From positions 94,605-158,604 of the forward strand of contig JALDNG010000427.1 in assembly GCA_024349245.1 (NCBI GenBank): a stretch of 64,000 bases of DNA, written 5' to 3'. The position numbers and the translations under genes were made by a program. Below, one piece after another: positions 26,646 to 41,900 of the stretch. Each line of letters begins with the position of its first letter. Position 1 is the first letter of the stretch. This DNA is from Neodontobutis hainanensis (Eukaryota > Chordata > Actinopteri > Gobiiformes > Odontobutidae). The notes below the pieces were generated by a model. The model did no database searches and was not told where the DNA came from. It worked only from the letters and a program-made list of their open reading frames with translations.

Positions 26646-29600
26646 AACAGACAAATGATTAAACTATTTTGTGCTTTCATATTTTGATTTATTTATTTTT
26701 ACTTTTATGTTCCATTAAAATATCCTATGTAGCTCATTTGAAGTGACAGAAGTTTATCATTTTATCAATAAACATAGATTTGAAACCAACAATTTTAATG
26801 ATATGATGAGTTTTAAATCATTTTTTGCTTAATTAATTTTTGCATAAATTTGTTGTTGGAAACACTCATTTTAACAAAATTAGTTGTTAAATTCCATTGA
26901 TAGTTATCTTGGAAAGCCGATTGTTTTTACCTATATTAAATTCATATATGTTCACTTCAACTTATTTTCTTTTTGCTTTTTCAAAAATAGTCATTTTTAT
27001 GAAGCAAATTGATAATTTTATTTGTAAATTTGGAGTGAATTGTCATCTCCTCGTTATTTTAACAAAACTAACTTTGGTTTATTATTTTTAACCTGATAAG
27101 TAAGATCTAAGCCTCGAATGAAACTGCCTTAGTTTAAATAACCGTGAAATTAATGATCTTACTCAATGGTTTTGTGAATTTTTCCATGTTAGAACAGATA
27201 TTTGAAGACAAATGGATCGTTTTGAAAATTCTACTTTGAGAATAATATCTGTTTTACGGTTTTTCAAAAATACATATCTTTTTTAATTTTGAATAATCAT
27301 ATTTTCTCAGTTCGATTAATTTTCATCTGTTTTAAGATAGTATTTTGGATAAAATAATTTCACCATAAATTCATTTCACATAATTATATTCAGAATTATA
27401 CAAATACTTAAAAATAACATTCTGTGATGTGACCGAGAGTACTACAAATGATTATGTGAGCTATATTTCTAATATGTGCTTTTAAAACAATGTTGTCGAT
27501 AGGTCTCTTTTAAATTAATAAGCTCAATACGTTCAAATTTTTCAAATTAATTTTGTTATATCAATATGTTCCTCTTCTGAATGTTAAAAATCACTTTTTT
27601 GCCTATCTTATAAAATTTAAATACCGCTGAAAATAAAAATTTATTTTTCTGATATGAATTTAAGGATAGTTTATTTTTATCATTTTTAAAGTGGTCAATT
27701 CATCAGACTATTAGTATCTAGATATTAATAGAAGTAATTTACATTTTTCAACCAATATAGTTGTATTTTTAAGTCAAAATGTGAGGATCCTATTTCAAAT
27801 GAATTATAACTAGAACATGGTTGCTTGGTAGACATATGGATTAACCCATTCATTTTTTAGTTTGAGCTGCAGTGTGTGGGGAAAAAATCTTTTTGAAATT
27901 CGAACTTTAAACTAAATATTTAACTTAAAAGCTTTCGAAACGTCAAAGTTTGATCTATTCCCCACATCTCGCTACTCCAACCATAATAAAAAGAATAACT
28001 GATCGTTTTAGAATGTCTGTGTGTCGTACGTTTGGAAACAATTTACAAAAGCATCAAGAATATTTTTACTTAAAATACGATGTTACAATTATCGTGTCAT
28101 TGAATTTAATATTGATGTTTAACACTCAAAATAATCCTTTTGATCATAAATAAATGAATTTTTTGGAGTAAAATAAAGAACTCAGAAATCTGTGTTTTTG
28201 AGAATTTTTGCAAGTAGACATTTGTTTAAGAAAAATTATTTCATGTTTTACAATAAATATTTTGAATTTGAAAAATATTATTTTGACAACTCCAAATAGG
28301 AATTGAAGTGTTAATTTTCATCACATAAAACTCCACCAAAGAGCTAACGCCCCTGATATTGGGTTTCTCTCATAGTCCGGTGAGAGGATGAGAGTTTTTT
28401 GAGTTAAAGCCTCGCACAACACGATAACTGGGATGTACATAATAAAAGAACTTCAAAGGGACTTTCCGAGCTGTTGAGTGCTTTAAGAAAAGTGCAGACT
28501 TGTACGTAAACTTTAATCAAAAGAAACCTCAACATGCATTCGAATACCTAACTTTTCAAAAAAGATCATCTATATTTCAAAAAGGGAAAAAATTTTGAAA
28601 CTGACTTATTTCATTTTAACTTAAAAAATGTAATTCAAAATATATTTTCTTATTATGACATGTGTATATTTTATGAATGACTTTATGGATGTACATCATT
28701 AATTTTACCAACTTATTTGTCGATATTATCAATTTTTTCAAAATATCATGATAGTCAAACAAAACTTACAAATACAAACATTTATTTTCGAAGTTTCCTG
28801 ATTTAACAAATTCATTTTTTATGTATATCAAAATGAAGTAACCCTATAAATTTCTGGCCTTGAAGTTTGTAAAATTTTTTCCACCTATATATTTTATGCT
28901 TTTAATTTTATAAATAAAGTTGATTGTACTCAGCGTTGCTCAAGACTGTGTGTAAAAATGCCATTTTAAAATAAATTGTTTGGTTTTAACATATCTATTT
29001 CCAGAAAGTTCATATAAACAATAGACTTTGTTCAAAATGAATAAAATAGTTCAGAATAGATTTAAAAACTTCATCATCAATTTTAGAAGTAGAAATGAAA
29101 TAAAAAATTAAATAAAAACTTAATTTTACCTCAGTACTTTTCAATTAAATGTATTTTTGTTTTTTAAAATATAGGTATAACTCATAAGTTTACCGACTTT
29201 TGACCAATGCACATACGGCTGTCCGTGAAAGAAGCATCGATTTTCAATTTATGATTTAGAAACATTCGTGGTTGTGTTAAAAGCACATTTACAAAATATA
29301 ATATTGATCGGAAAACTCAAAGCAGTGCGTAATTAAATCACGTACGTACATTTATTTTAATTAAATGGATATTTTGCTAAAATTAGCAGGACGCTAAATT
29401 TAATACGAGACAATTTGTATGACAAGGAAAGAAGGACCAAGTGGAGTTTAAATATGAATTATTTATGGAATAAACAAAATTAATTTGAGGATCAGGTGAA
29501 TCAATTTATTTAAGCTTGTACAAATAGGTGTAAACAGAGTAAGTATTGTGAATTTTGAACCTATTGGTGTTAAATAAAAATTATTTTTAGTTTTCTAGAA

Positions 29601-32600
29601 AGGGAATAATGTTGCTTTTATATCACCAGCACAAGTGGTTTTAACTTCCTGAATGATACAAATTCTATTTTTAACTTGAGAGAACATGAAAAACAACAAA
29701 GATTTAGTAATCAATAGGATTGATGTGATGCAACTTCAAACCTCATAAGCTAGACAAGATTAAAAATTAATAGGATGTGTAAATTATAAAACGTACCACT
29801 TAAATCATACCATTTAAATAAAACTAGAGGTTTTACTCTTGCATATTTTACTTATGTAACTTTACACAAGGAGCGAATTAATTCGTAATTACTCAATCGA
29901 TTTTCCAAATACGAAAAAGAAATTTTGAAAAAAATTCCAAAAAGAAAATAATTCTTCACTGATTTATATGGGAGAACTGGATATAATTAGACAACTATCC
30001 AAAAAAAAGAAGTAAACCTGAAATTATATTGTATGTTCAACTTATTTAAAAAACCTTCTAAATAATAATTTGAACCAAGATGAAAACAAAAATAAAATTT
30101 TGGAGAAGGGAAGAATTGTACCTTTTGTCGAGAAAATATCATTTACTCCCCTTTATAAATTTTATATTATAAGGGTTCTCTCACTCTTTTTATCTGATGT
30201 TTTAAAATTATGAGAAAAAGAAGCAATACTGTCAATAAACTTGAAAATTTAATTTGTTGAGAACACGATATAAAGTGACTTGTTGTTTATAAGTCTGTTT
30301 ACGAATTATATTTTAGGATAAAAAATAAATATTTTTGAAATGAAAAAACGTTTAAAGCTTAAAATCGTCATTAGATGAATTTAAACAAAAAAAATCTTTT
30401 TTAAATGTCATTTTTATTTTGCTAAATAATTTATATGAATTTTAAAAATGAAAAAATACTAGTTTCAGAAGAATATTTTAATGTAGAAGGAAAAATGACA
30501 AAGGGTATCATAATCTATCATATTGTGCCAAATTTGTGAAGTTGGCTGTATCTTTGATGAATAAAAGAGCATAATTTAAGACATAAATGACGCTGGTAAT
30601 ATCGAGTAGTCGAAACACAAATTATTGAGAAAATTTATGCACATAATATGCCATTAAATAAAAAGAACTAAATTTACTGCTGTTAAATTCTATGTTTTTG
30701 AAAATTAACATTTTAAATTGATAGTCTTTTATCTTTAAAAACATCACATTCTTTTCTTAACACTGAATCCATTTTCCCTTCATTCATTATTGAACTAATT
30801 TCAACTTTTTTTTGATTTAAAGTTTAAAACGATCATTAAAGTTATTAAAAACTCCTATACACAAGGGATTATATCGATTTGTTCTCAGTTTTTTTCTTCA
30901 CGACTATAAGATAAAAAATCGATTCAAGTTGTTGGAAAGTAACTTGAGTGCAGCATATCTATTTGTCATTGAAAAACTTTGATATTAAAACTAAACCCTC
31001 TTCTCAAATTCCACATCTAAGAATAATACAGAATCCTTAATTTTAAGCACTTTTACGAATAGAAAATACGACTTATTGAAAGAAATCAGAATTTGGATTT
31101 TAATATAAAAGTCTAAAATTTTTAGCATTTATGAAAATCTATAAACTTTGTATCATAAATTATTGATATTAATAAAGAAAAGATGGCTTTTATACTGTAT
31201 CACATACACAGTATCCATTTCAGAAAAGTACACATAAGAATTATCAAAATATAATATGTCGATATTATCAAAGTCTACCTCATATTTGTAATTCTAATGT
31301 TCACAGGAATTGAAATTTGATTTCTTTACTCCATGTATTTCGAGATATATACGATGAATAATCAAAAGAGCAATTTGATATCTTTGATAAACATGATAAA
31401 TTACCCACTTTTTCACAAAATACACTCAAGATAGTTGCATAATAAAAATTATTGTCAATAATCATCTATGGATGAATCCAGATTCAAACAGACTTTCATG
31501 GACTGACCGTCTCTTTTGATTTTAAAACTATTTTTATTGTTTAACACATGCAATAATCAGCATTTTAAATCTATTTTGACAACAAAATGTGCCAATAAGT
31601 TTGAGAGAATTTATTCGCTCTTTATTTATCATATTTTTTATATTTTAAAATTTTGTGTTAACCTTAAATATTATGAAAATTTTATCTTTTTTGATTTATC
31701 ATGTAAATATAAATATTACATCAAGTACATCATAAAATTCTGAAGTGGTAAAATTGCAGGAATTTGTGATATCTCTTCGAGTAGTTCTTTTTAGAATTGA
31801 AGTATAATAAAACTGTATTTAAGAATATGAATGACGAGTCTGTATTTTTCAGAACCAAAATCTTTGGATAAAATAATTTAATAATGCAGTATTTTGAGAA
31901 CTAAATTTTCATGATAATTCATTTTCGAAATTTAAGATATATCGTTCGATGTTTAAAATTGAGTTTCACATAAAACATATAATATATTCTAGATCTATTT
32001 ATCAATACCAACGGAAAAATATTTGCATAAATTACTGAAGAATATGTCAAGATTGAATGAAAATAGCTTGTTTAATTATAAGTATTTTTGAAATTTTAAA
32101 CGTTGTTTCGAACCTCATCAAAGTTTTTAAGCTTATTGAGTGAGATTAGTATGGCCATAGTATCCATTTATCAACATAATTCAAATATAAAATCATCAGA
32201 AATGTGAATTAAATGCAGATTTTAAATCATAATTTTCATCAGAGAAAAATTGTTATGGATGAGAATTTTAAATCATCTCCAGAAATTTTCATTTAAATAA
32301 CAATCATTTTAGATTTTTTTAACAAAGAAATTTTAAACACTAATTATTTATCCTTATTTATATTCTATGTATCTTTCCATTGATGAGAAAAAGGTCAAAG
32401 AGTTATTCGTATCGATGGCGGTACTACAGAATAATAAATAAAATAGATTCTAATGTTTTATTATTTGGATGTATATTTACTATTTTTGAGGAAGTAATGA
32501 ATAAATTTTGCACGATATAATGTATGATTTTACTAACATGATGATCAATGCAATAAAAATTCTTGAACATCGAGTTATTTTTTAAAAACTAATGAATTTA

Positions 32601-35600
32601 CCTCGATAAAGATTTTTTAATTTTTTCGAAACTTAAGATGAAGTGAAAAGTTGAAAACTAGTTTTCAATATTTATCAATTTATTTGGATTAATAAATACC
32701 ATTTGAGAATATTTTAATTATTTTTGGCGTTTCTCTACCTTACAAAAGATAAATTTTTAATCTCAAAAAAAATTTATTCTCAATTTTAAATTTAGATTTG
32801 GAAGATATGATATAAAAGGTTTATATTTTCTTGAGTTGAAAATAAATAAACAAATACTTGAAATAAAATAACAAAGTAAGAAGTGTGAATATGAAAATCG
32901 TTTCATGACTCCTCAACTTGAATAGATATAACCCTATAATAACTTGTTTCTAATTTATCGCAAAATATGTTATAATTTTATGAAAAAGGCAATTTGGAAT
33001 GTTCATTATTTCTTGAGATATTTTCAATCAAATTCAATAAATACGTTTTCATTGATGTTTAAACGAATTAAAATAACTTAATTTTTGATATTATAAGATA
33101 AATTTTATTTTTTTTAATGCTGATCATTTAAACATATTGTATAACTCAAATAAGATACCATAAAAGTAAATATTATTTTGATATTCTGATGAACTTTGAG
33201 ATAGGAATTCAACAAATCCAATATTATCTTCAATAATTTGGCTTAAAAATCCATAAACTGTAAAGGAACAGAAAAATCCCCTCGATTTAAAGATAATATC
33301 AGATATAATGCACTTAAATAAAATGTCTGAAGTTATATTTTTGATAGAGGTGAATGCTCAGAGATGTTGTAGAAAGTTATCACTGTAGAAAAAAATAGAC
33401 TCGAATTGGAAGATGATTCGTATAAAACCGTAAAAATATTTAAAAATTGAAAGTAATATTCTTTGAAATAATTTTAGGATGAAAAACACATTATAGAAGA
33501 CAGATCTTTTTGTTTTTTAACTTATTTAGGTATTTAAAAAAAATCACCATCAACACAATCATCTTATTTCATAGATTTGAAATCGAGAAATATATAAAAT
33601 CAATGTAAAAACCAAAACAATTCAATATTAAGAAGACAAAAAGATTTACAGTTTATCATGAACGATTTTAAAAAATGAAGAATATATATTGTTGTTTCTT
33701 AATTTTTTAAGAAAACATTTAATTTTACAAATAACATATCTTTAAAATTCTATATAACAGCAATGATTTATTTAATATCTTTTATTATTTATCTCTAATT
33801 AATCAAAAATAAATCGAATTTTATCATAAAATAATATATTTCAAATTTTTTATTGTTATTAGTAATAACAAGTTGTCTCTGACAACTAACACCCTCTTCT
33901 AACATAAAAAACATAAAACTGAAAATAACAAAGCGTCTTCTTGAATTGTCAAAATTATTTTATCGTTTAGAATTCATACAATATTCAAATTTTAGTTTTC
34001 AAATATTAGCAAATACGTCTAAATATAAAGATAACAGTTGTTTTAGCACAAAATTACAAAAGAAGTGATTAGAGAGAAGCTTTTGTAGATCAATTTTACA
34101 AGAAAATAACAATTGTTAATTCAAAAAATATAAATTTTCTTTTTTAATGAATTAACTGACATTTTATCAAGAAAATTATTGATAGTATTTTGATAAATAT
34201 CAATGCCAACACCCATTTTCAATAAAATAAATATAAATCTATTTTGTTTTAAAATTAAACTCGAAGATATAATCTTAAAGAAACAGATTTTAGTGAATAT
34301 AGCTTGAAACAAATCCTATATTTTATAAATTTTATGTAATACTTAAATTAGAACATTTAATAGGTTTGATACGGTTTGTAAAATTAATTATTTTCCTATT
34401 TTTTACGTTGAAAACGTGAATGATGTTTCTCAAGTACCTTATAAAAGTAATCTTGCAAGCTCTTATGAATTCAAAATTAAAATTTATTGATTATAAAAGA
34501 ACAATTGGCAGAAATGTATGAAGTGTTTATTCTATACTATAACTCAACAATGAGATATTAAGTCATCATTTTTAAGGTTGTAGTTTCGCTAAACAGTTTG
34601 CGTTGTGGTAATTGAGAATAGCTTATGCTGCATGATTTTGAAAAATTTTGAAGATCATTTTTATTGAACATATTTTACAAATATTTTAATATAAAATATA
34701 AATTCTGTGATTCTTTAACATATTGAGTACATATTAATATGTTTTCTTTAAAAATATATTGTATCCGAACATTCCAATTTATATATTATCCTATTTTTAA
34801 GCTTGATTTTTTAAGAATGTGTAACTTTCTGTGTCATTTTTCATGTATATATAATTGATTAGATTTATTATCTTCATTAAAACGCATAAATTGCTGAAAA
34901 TATTATTTATAAATTTTATATTTTATAACATATAGTTTATAATCAACTCAAAATTCGCATTAGGTTTCAACTTTCAAAATCGTTGTTTTTATTTTAAATC
35001 GAAGAGAATATTAACAAAAATTTTATGCTATTTATCGTTTGAAATTGTATGAAAATTAGGCGAATCTGTCAACGAAAAATAATTCATGTTTAAATTCTTT
35101 ATAGATTTACAAAATAATATTTATAAGAATTTTAGATTGAATAAATGGTAAAATTTTTACAAATCATACTATGTTAGAAAACAAACAATTTAAATCTCAA
35201 TTTTTTGTAAATTCAGAAAATATCTCAAGTAAACTCAAAGAAATAAAATGAAATTTGATATTATATTAAAATTATTCTAAGTTAGTTAACTCTTAAAAAG
35301 TTAAATACATGCATTAAAAATTAGTTCAATATTTGACTATTTTAATTAAGAGATAGAATGGTTATTTTTATGGAGCATTAAAACAGAAATCCTTCAATTC
35401 AAAGTATATGTACGACAACACACATCCAGAAGCTAGAAATACAATAAAATAACCTTTCGTTAAATTTTTTTATTTTATCTCCGATATTTTATTGTGAGGA
35501 ATAAAAATGACTTTTATATTTTGAATCAAAAAGATTTTAAAAAATGAATTTCCAGTCAATATAAATATGCAAAATATGTTTATATTTTACAAATAATAAA

Positions 35601-35690
35601 ATGTTTTTTCAGAAGAAAATTCTTTGATCTTTAAATATTAATTTCATTTTTATTTTCTCAAACTCTCGTTCTTAAAGATATAAATATTTA
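26646..35690. other. AT-rich intergenic stretch
   Basis: Extremely AT-rich, with few or no GC-richer islands. An AATAAA lies about 120 bases after the NUDC stop (near 26767) and could serve as its poly(A) signal. A GC-richer patch at about 28330-28520 contains the hairpin CTCTCA / TGAGAG and some reverse-transcriptase-like or LINE-like scraps, too decayed to classify. Around 27950-28153 a 67-codon ATG frame has no recognisable features. Nothing else supportable was seen. Confidence 0.4.
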
Positions 35691-35691
35691 C

Positions 35692-35918
35692 TTAATGACA
35701 TTGTCTTTTGAAATTTTCTTTAAATTGATTAAGACTTGGGTGTAGTTCCCGTCTTAGGTTACTTTCTTCAAGAACTTTATACCAACCAGGTTGTGGAGAA
35801 CAGGGACACTCAAAATACTTATAATCGGAGAATACCTAAATTATAATTTTGAAAATATAAACTTAAAGTTACTTACAAGGTGTAGTAAAGAAATCAAAAA
35901 AATAAATTTCAGCATCAT
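35692..35918 (-). CDS. Predicted small secreted cysteine-containing peptide (2 exons)
   Basis: I do not recognise this protein. The model joins complement(35877-35918) and complement(35692-35835) across a 41-nt intron with a strong GTAAGT donor and a TTTAG acceptor. The product is 61 residues. The first exon encodes M-M-L-K followed by a hydrophobic core (FIFLISLLHL), typical of a signal peptide with likely cleavage after VFS at residue 17. The mature part (about 44 residues) has the cysteine cluster FECPCSPQPGW, a charged middle (EESNLRREL) and a Cys two residues before the stop. Codon choice and residue mix differ from the K/N/I/F-rich chance frames around it. The intron falls inside the signal peptide, a common place in animal secreted peptide genes. 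Only three cysteines are present, so a disulphide pattern is not obvious; it could also be the start of a longer lost gene. Confidence 0.5.
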
Positions 35919-38900
35919 TTTATCAATTTATTTGACTTAGAATATAAATGGAAAAATTTTTCGTTAAATAACCATTCTTATCTCCTATTTTCTTTAGATG
36001 GGTTGTTTATATCAGATAAATATTTCTTATTCCTATGGATTTTAGTAAGTACGTTGATTAATACTGAGCAGTTATCTCAGATATGATTTTATTTTAATTT
36101 ACCTTTATTTCATGAATAGATATAAAAATTGTTCAAACAACGTTTTCAATCCAAAAAGATAAATTTAACATTGAAGCAGAAAGATATAAATATTTATAAA
36201 GAATAAGCTGTTGGTATACTTATCAAAATAACTTTATGATAAATTTAATGATAATTCTTGAACGTTTATTGTTGGAAAAACTTAATTAGTACTCTTAATG
36301 AAAATACAAATAATCATTTTTAGTCATAATGTAAATTATAAATAAAATATTTGATAAAACTTTAATTATATTTCAATTGTAAAATTTTCCAATTAATATC
36401 TATGATACAAGTAATAATCAATTATCTTAATTTAAAAGGATTATTATACTTTGCAATGAAATTGCATTAAAAGTTAAAATTATCTCAAGAAGCAAAAAAA
36501 ACATGTACAGTTAAAAAATGTTCCTACATTCGACTAAACTTATTACAACTTCTTTTATTTTTGAAAATATTTTTAATTCGTCTCAAAAGATAAATAAATT
36601 AAAATTTACACACACTATTTTCACCATTAATTAATTCAGAAGTTCACTCTTATTTTATTAAATGACTTTTTAAAAGCTCTATTTGGGAAATTAAAGAAAA
36701 TAATTTTAATTAAAAACAGTTTTGTCATTAAAATATTGTTAGTTTTGCGATTCGGTATGAGTATGTTAGAATGACAAAATTACCACTTTTTTCATATAAA
36801 TTTATCACAATTTGATCATTTGAAAAATTTAATTCTTTGTTAAACTCATTCATATGAATGATAATGAAATCAATTTCTCTTTATTCTTTCATTTAATTTA
36901 AATCATGCATTACGATAAAATATTTTGGCTCAAGAATTAAGTTGTTAATTTGATATTTAAATGATTTATTCAAATTATTCTTTCCGCAAATTATTTAGAA
37001 AAATTTCACAATTATTTGATATCAAGAAAAAAGTACCATTTAATGAATTGTAGAATGTATAAGAAAATTTTTTGAAAATTTATCAAGTCCATCAATATGA
37101 AAGCTTTCTAGCGTCAAAAATTTTTTTTGGAACAAGTGAGAATCAAAGTATAACACATACTCTAACGTGTAAATTTTATATTATTCATAAAAATCTCAAA
37201 TTTTAAAAATCTATAAAATTATAACGAAATACATACTTAAGACCTTTCAAAGTTAAGCGATTCCTTCAGTTATACATCAAAATAAATCCTAAAATAAATA
37301 TTCTAAAGAATTATGGGGAAAATATCCTTACATATAATGCAATAAACTATCATCAATTTTTGAAAAAATATTTTTTCGATAAAATTTAGAATTTTCAATT
37401 AAACACGATGATGCTTTTTAGGTAAAGTAAAATTTAAGTTGTATTTCAGATTGTTTAGATTTCAAATCAAACAGTTTTTTCTTAAAAGGATTTATTTACT
37501 TTTATTTAATTTCATCTCTTCATTTAGATTTGTATTACGAACTAAATTTTACTTTCAAAAGAGAATATTTTGGATGATTAAATATCGGCTAGTTAAAATG
37601 ATTTATCCTCGTGGAATAGAACAAGAAAAAGAATTATGATAAAAATGTTTTGTATATTTATCAATTTCAAACAAATAAACAGAAAGTGCCACATATATCA
37701 TAATTTTGGTTAAAATTTGTTCATTTTACCAAATAAATTGTTTAATATAAGGTCCTTTAGAAAAGGCATCACAATCATAGCTGAATGCACACGCAGGTTG
37801 AATATGGTGCGGATTTTATTGAATGAGTCAAAAAATACTCAAAATTATATTCTAATAATAATTTCGTGTATGTAGGAGCTTTAAGGGGCGAGGAACTTGA
37901 CCGTCAACACCTAGAAAGTAGAGCTGGCTTAAGAGAAATAAGACACGAATAATTACCTTAAAGTATACCGGTATTGATTTAATTTGACTTTTTCAACACA
38001 AACATATTTTATATTATTCAAATAATTTTTATTTTATGTGATAACATGAACCTTAGTTACATGATATTTATTAAATGATTCAATTATTAATAGTATATTA
38101 AAATTCTTTGATAAATTATTTTGTATCAATGTATCTTATGTCCTAAAATTCTCAGTTTTAAATTAAATATTTCATTTTATAAATCTGTTTAATATTTAAT
38201 CACTTCTGTTAGAATAACAGAGACTTCTAAATCTGTGGCAGGATGAATTTTTGTTAGAGGATGCTAGAAATTAGACATTATTTGATTGTTTATATTGATA
38301 AGTTCATATGATTGAGTTAGCAAAAGATAGATTGACATGGTTTTGATACTTTTTGAAAATTAGGAAAAATTATTTTGACATAAAATTTTTGATAATGAAA
38401 TGATATAGTCGAGGTAATTTTAAATATTAGGAGAATCCTGAGATGTTCCATAATGAAGCGAAATTTGCTGAATTAAGAAATTAATTCAAAATTAATTTTT
38501 GTTAATTACGCATAACAGAAGAATTTTTAAATTTCTCAGTCTTTAAATTTCAGTTAAAACTCATAATAATTAAATTTTGGATTTCTTATGAACTTAAAAT
38601 AAAATTAAAATATTGCGTACAAAAATTTATCATGGGTATGTATGAATTCTTTATATGAAAATAATAGCTTGAAATCGTTACAATAAATGAAAATGATTAT
38701 TGATAACTCAAATAGTAAACGTATAAAATTTATTTTATTAATTTTTGATGATTGGTTTTGGTTTATAACACTTTTAGGATCATTTTTTATCAAAAATAAT
38801 TTCAAAAATTATGGAACATCTTTGATCATTTTAAAACAAAGTTTTTTGTGCTAATTTTATCATTATTTTTTATTCTACTGATGAATAAAAAAGTCCAAAT

Positions 38901-41900
38901 ATTATCTAAATACCTTTTGTGATTGATTTATTCTGATATTGGGGGATACATATGGAATATTTTACTGGTTTAACTTTATAAAATAAATTTATCTGTGAAT
39001 ATTTTACTTGATTAAGAATATAAAGTTAAAATTTGATTTTGAACGCGTATTAATTTTATAAATGACATGTTTTTTAATTACTTTTTAAAGGTTCAACAGT
39101 GAGGGAACATAAGGATGTAAAATTTTAAATTTATATATCAATTTAATTTTAAATAAAAATCACAATTTATGCAATGTTTACGATAAATTGTGGCAGAGTT
39201 AATGTATCAATTTGTATCTTTTTCTAACTAAGCAAAAAAATAATAGGTACGATATTTTGTTCGTTTATATATCACAAATATATTTTTAAACGTTAATAAA
39301 AAATGACAAAGTTAGATAAGTGCCACTAAATAAAAAAATCCAATAAATCATTCATCGTTGCACAATTTTTACATTTGTAAACATTAATCATCAAAATTAA
39401 AATTTTTAAACTTTAAGTAGTTGAAAAATTGTGTTTGTCGAGATATCTTTTTAACTTTGAAAATAATTTCACAAAAATCATATGATTAAAAATGATAGTT
39501 TTCGTGTTTCTTAAGTTTCAAACACCTTTTTGAGGTAAATTTTAATTCTTAAATTACAATAAATTAAAGTAGAATAATGAAATATATTTCAAATAATACA
39601 AATTTTTTAATCAAGAGAATATCTGTTGAAAATAATAATTTTATATTCTTACACGTCATAAAATCTTAGTATTTAATTTTTGGGAAGAGTTATTTTTTGA
39701 AAAATTCATCTCTAAATTCTTAAAACAGTTAGACTAAAACGATCGTACATATTAGTACTTCCTTTTAAAAAATACAAAATTTTCAGAAAATTAAATTTAT
39801 ATTTCATTTATACATTGATATTTACAAGTTTAAAAAATTCGGTTTTAAGACAAATATACTCCTTAAAAAGTCAGCTTCTGCAATTCAGTAATTTAATAAC
39901 AGTTTACTCAACAGAGTAAATATTTTGAGTTATTTTTACAATCATTATAATGTAAATTAACTTGATAAAAAAATATAAATTTAAATTCTGTTATCAAATT
40001 ATTATTTATGTTATCGTGGGATAGATTTATTCAGGCGAGGTCAGTCGTAAATTTTAAATATTTTAGACTCTTAACTTTTGTTTTCAGAGTTCTTTCGAGA
40101 ATAAATTTTTGCAAAAATTGGTCATTATTAAATTGATGAAAACGTTTCTCTTTAAAAATTAATATTTTATGTATGTGATAAATTTCTTTCTTCGTGATTT
40201 CAGGATGATTCAAGCTTGTAACAGACGTTTTTCAAATGGATTTTACAAAAATTTGGCCTCCAGCAAAAATCTTCTCTTTACGTTCTCTAGTTCAAAATAA
40301 CACCCTTATCTGGAGTGCTCTAGTGTCGATTAGTGTGAAACATACATTTATTAAAACTCTCACCCTGTACTCTGTCCATTCGAGGGCCATAACTCTTCAG
40401 AATCAGAGCCTTAGTAAAAACTAAAATCTCATTGAAAAACAGTATTTTTAATTTGAGTAACAAATATTTATATATTTTTTTAAAACTGTCATTAATTTTT
40501 AACTCATGGTTTAATGTCACTTAAACGTCCGAGTTTTAAGTAAGTTAAAATTAAAAAATGTATTTTAACCATGATAACTCTGAAAATATTTCCTCTAATA
40601 CTGTTTTGACATTTTAAACAACTGTCAAAGTCCTCTGGGAATGGATAAGTAAAAGGATTGTTAATTTCGATTCTCTTTTCCTTTCAACTTCTCAAAATTT
40701 ATGTAGCTTAGTTAAAACAATGCTTTCAAAAATAAACTTTATTTCTTTAGTGTTTAACCCTGAAGAAAGTAAAGTTGAACATCACCATGAGTAAAATCCT
40801 AAAAGCTGTCAAAGAGTTGGCGATCTCATTTTTATATGGACTACGAATATATAAATGATTCCATAAATTTTGAGATATCAAATTTTAACATGGATCTGAT
40901 GAGATAAGATATTAAAAACATGAATCTCACCAAAATTAGAATGATGTTTTTTGTCGATATCAGATAAATAAAATTTGGTGTTCATGTTTGTATGAATACT
41001 TTTTGTAAATTTCAAAAAACCGTGAATGTTAATTCTGAAAAGGTTTAAAAATATCAAACAATATTTTAATATTTATTTGTTTGCTTCTACTATGTGTTAT
41101 TTTTGACAGAAATTCATGAATTATTTGTCAAACTTAAAAAAAGTCGAAAATTTTTGTTTATTGTCCATGACATACTAATAATTTGGCACATAAATTTATG
41201 TGTAAGATTTTAAACTTTAAATATCTTGAAATCAAGCACCATCTGTAAAATTGATAAAGTTTTCAAACTCTATCGATTGAAGACAAACAATTCCGTATTT
41301 GCTCAAAATCGATTGAATGTTAGTTAGATTTTTCGAAATATCACACTTATTTTGTAGGATTTCGAATTTTTTCGTCTTTAAAGATATTGTCTGATAAAAT
41401 CAATCCTTGTGTAAATTTCGTTCCTGCCATTGTTCAAATAAATAAATATTCATTTATTTTTGGTTAATCCAAATTTAGTCATTATTTTTATTTTTGACAT
41501 AACTTTGTAGATTTAAAAGGCATACTTTATTTTAAGTATAAAATGACTTAGTGATAGGATATACCTGTGTGGCTGAGACGTTTTTACCAAATACAACAAA
41601 ATTTCAGAAGGTATGTTAGTTTTACCTTAATATGAAAGGAGTTTTCTTTTCATATCTTGGGAATATCTCAAATTTTAGGCTTAATTAACGAATAAGTATA
41701 TTTCGACAATTTTACCTTATGGTACACTTAGAAGAATCAAAGTCGTAGTTAATAATTTCAAATAAAGTTTGAGTATGTGCAAACACCTCAGCTTGGTTCA
41801 TCAAAGAAATTTTGCCATTTACAGTTACCTTTCTAATTGTGATCGGTCTATAATATCATACGTTGTCATTATTACTTCTAAATCGACTCGCTCATGGTCT

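Noticed and set aside
28330..28520. GC-richer patch with a hairpin, considered as an RNA gene
   Set aside because: Does not fold by eye into a tRNA, and no U-snRNA, SRP or 5S signatures are present.
40206..40424. Frame resembling a mitochondrial presequence
   Set aside because: Stops after 31 codons; a possible 34-nt intron would extend it, but the result has no homology I recognise.
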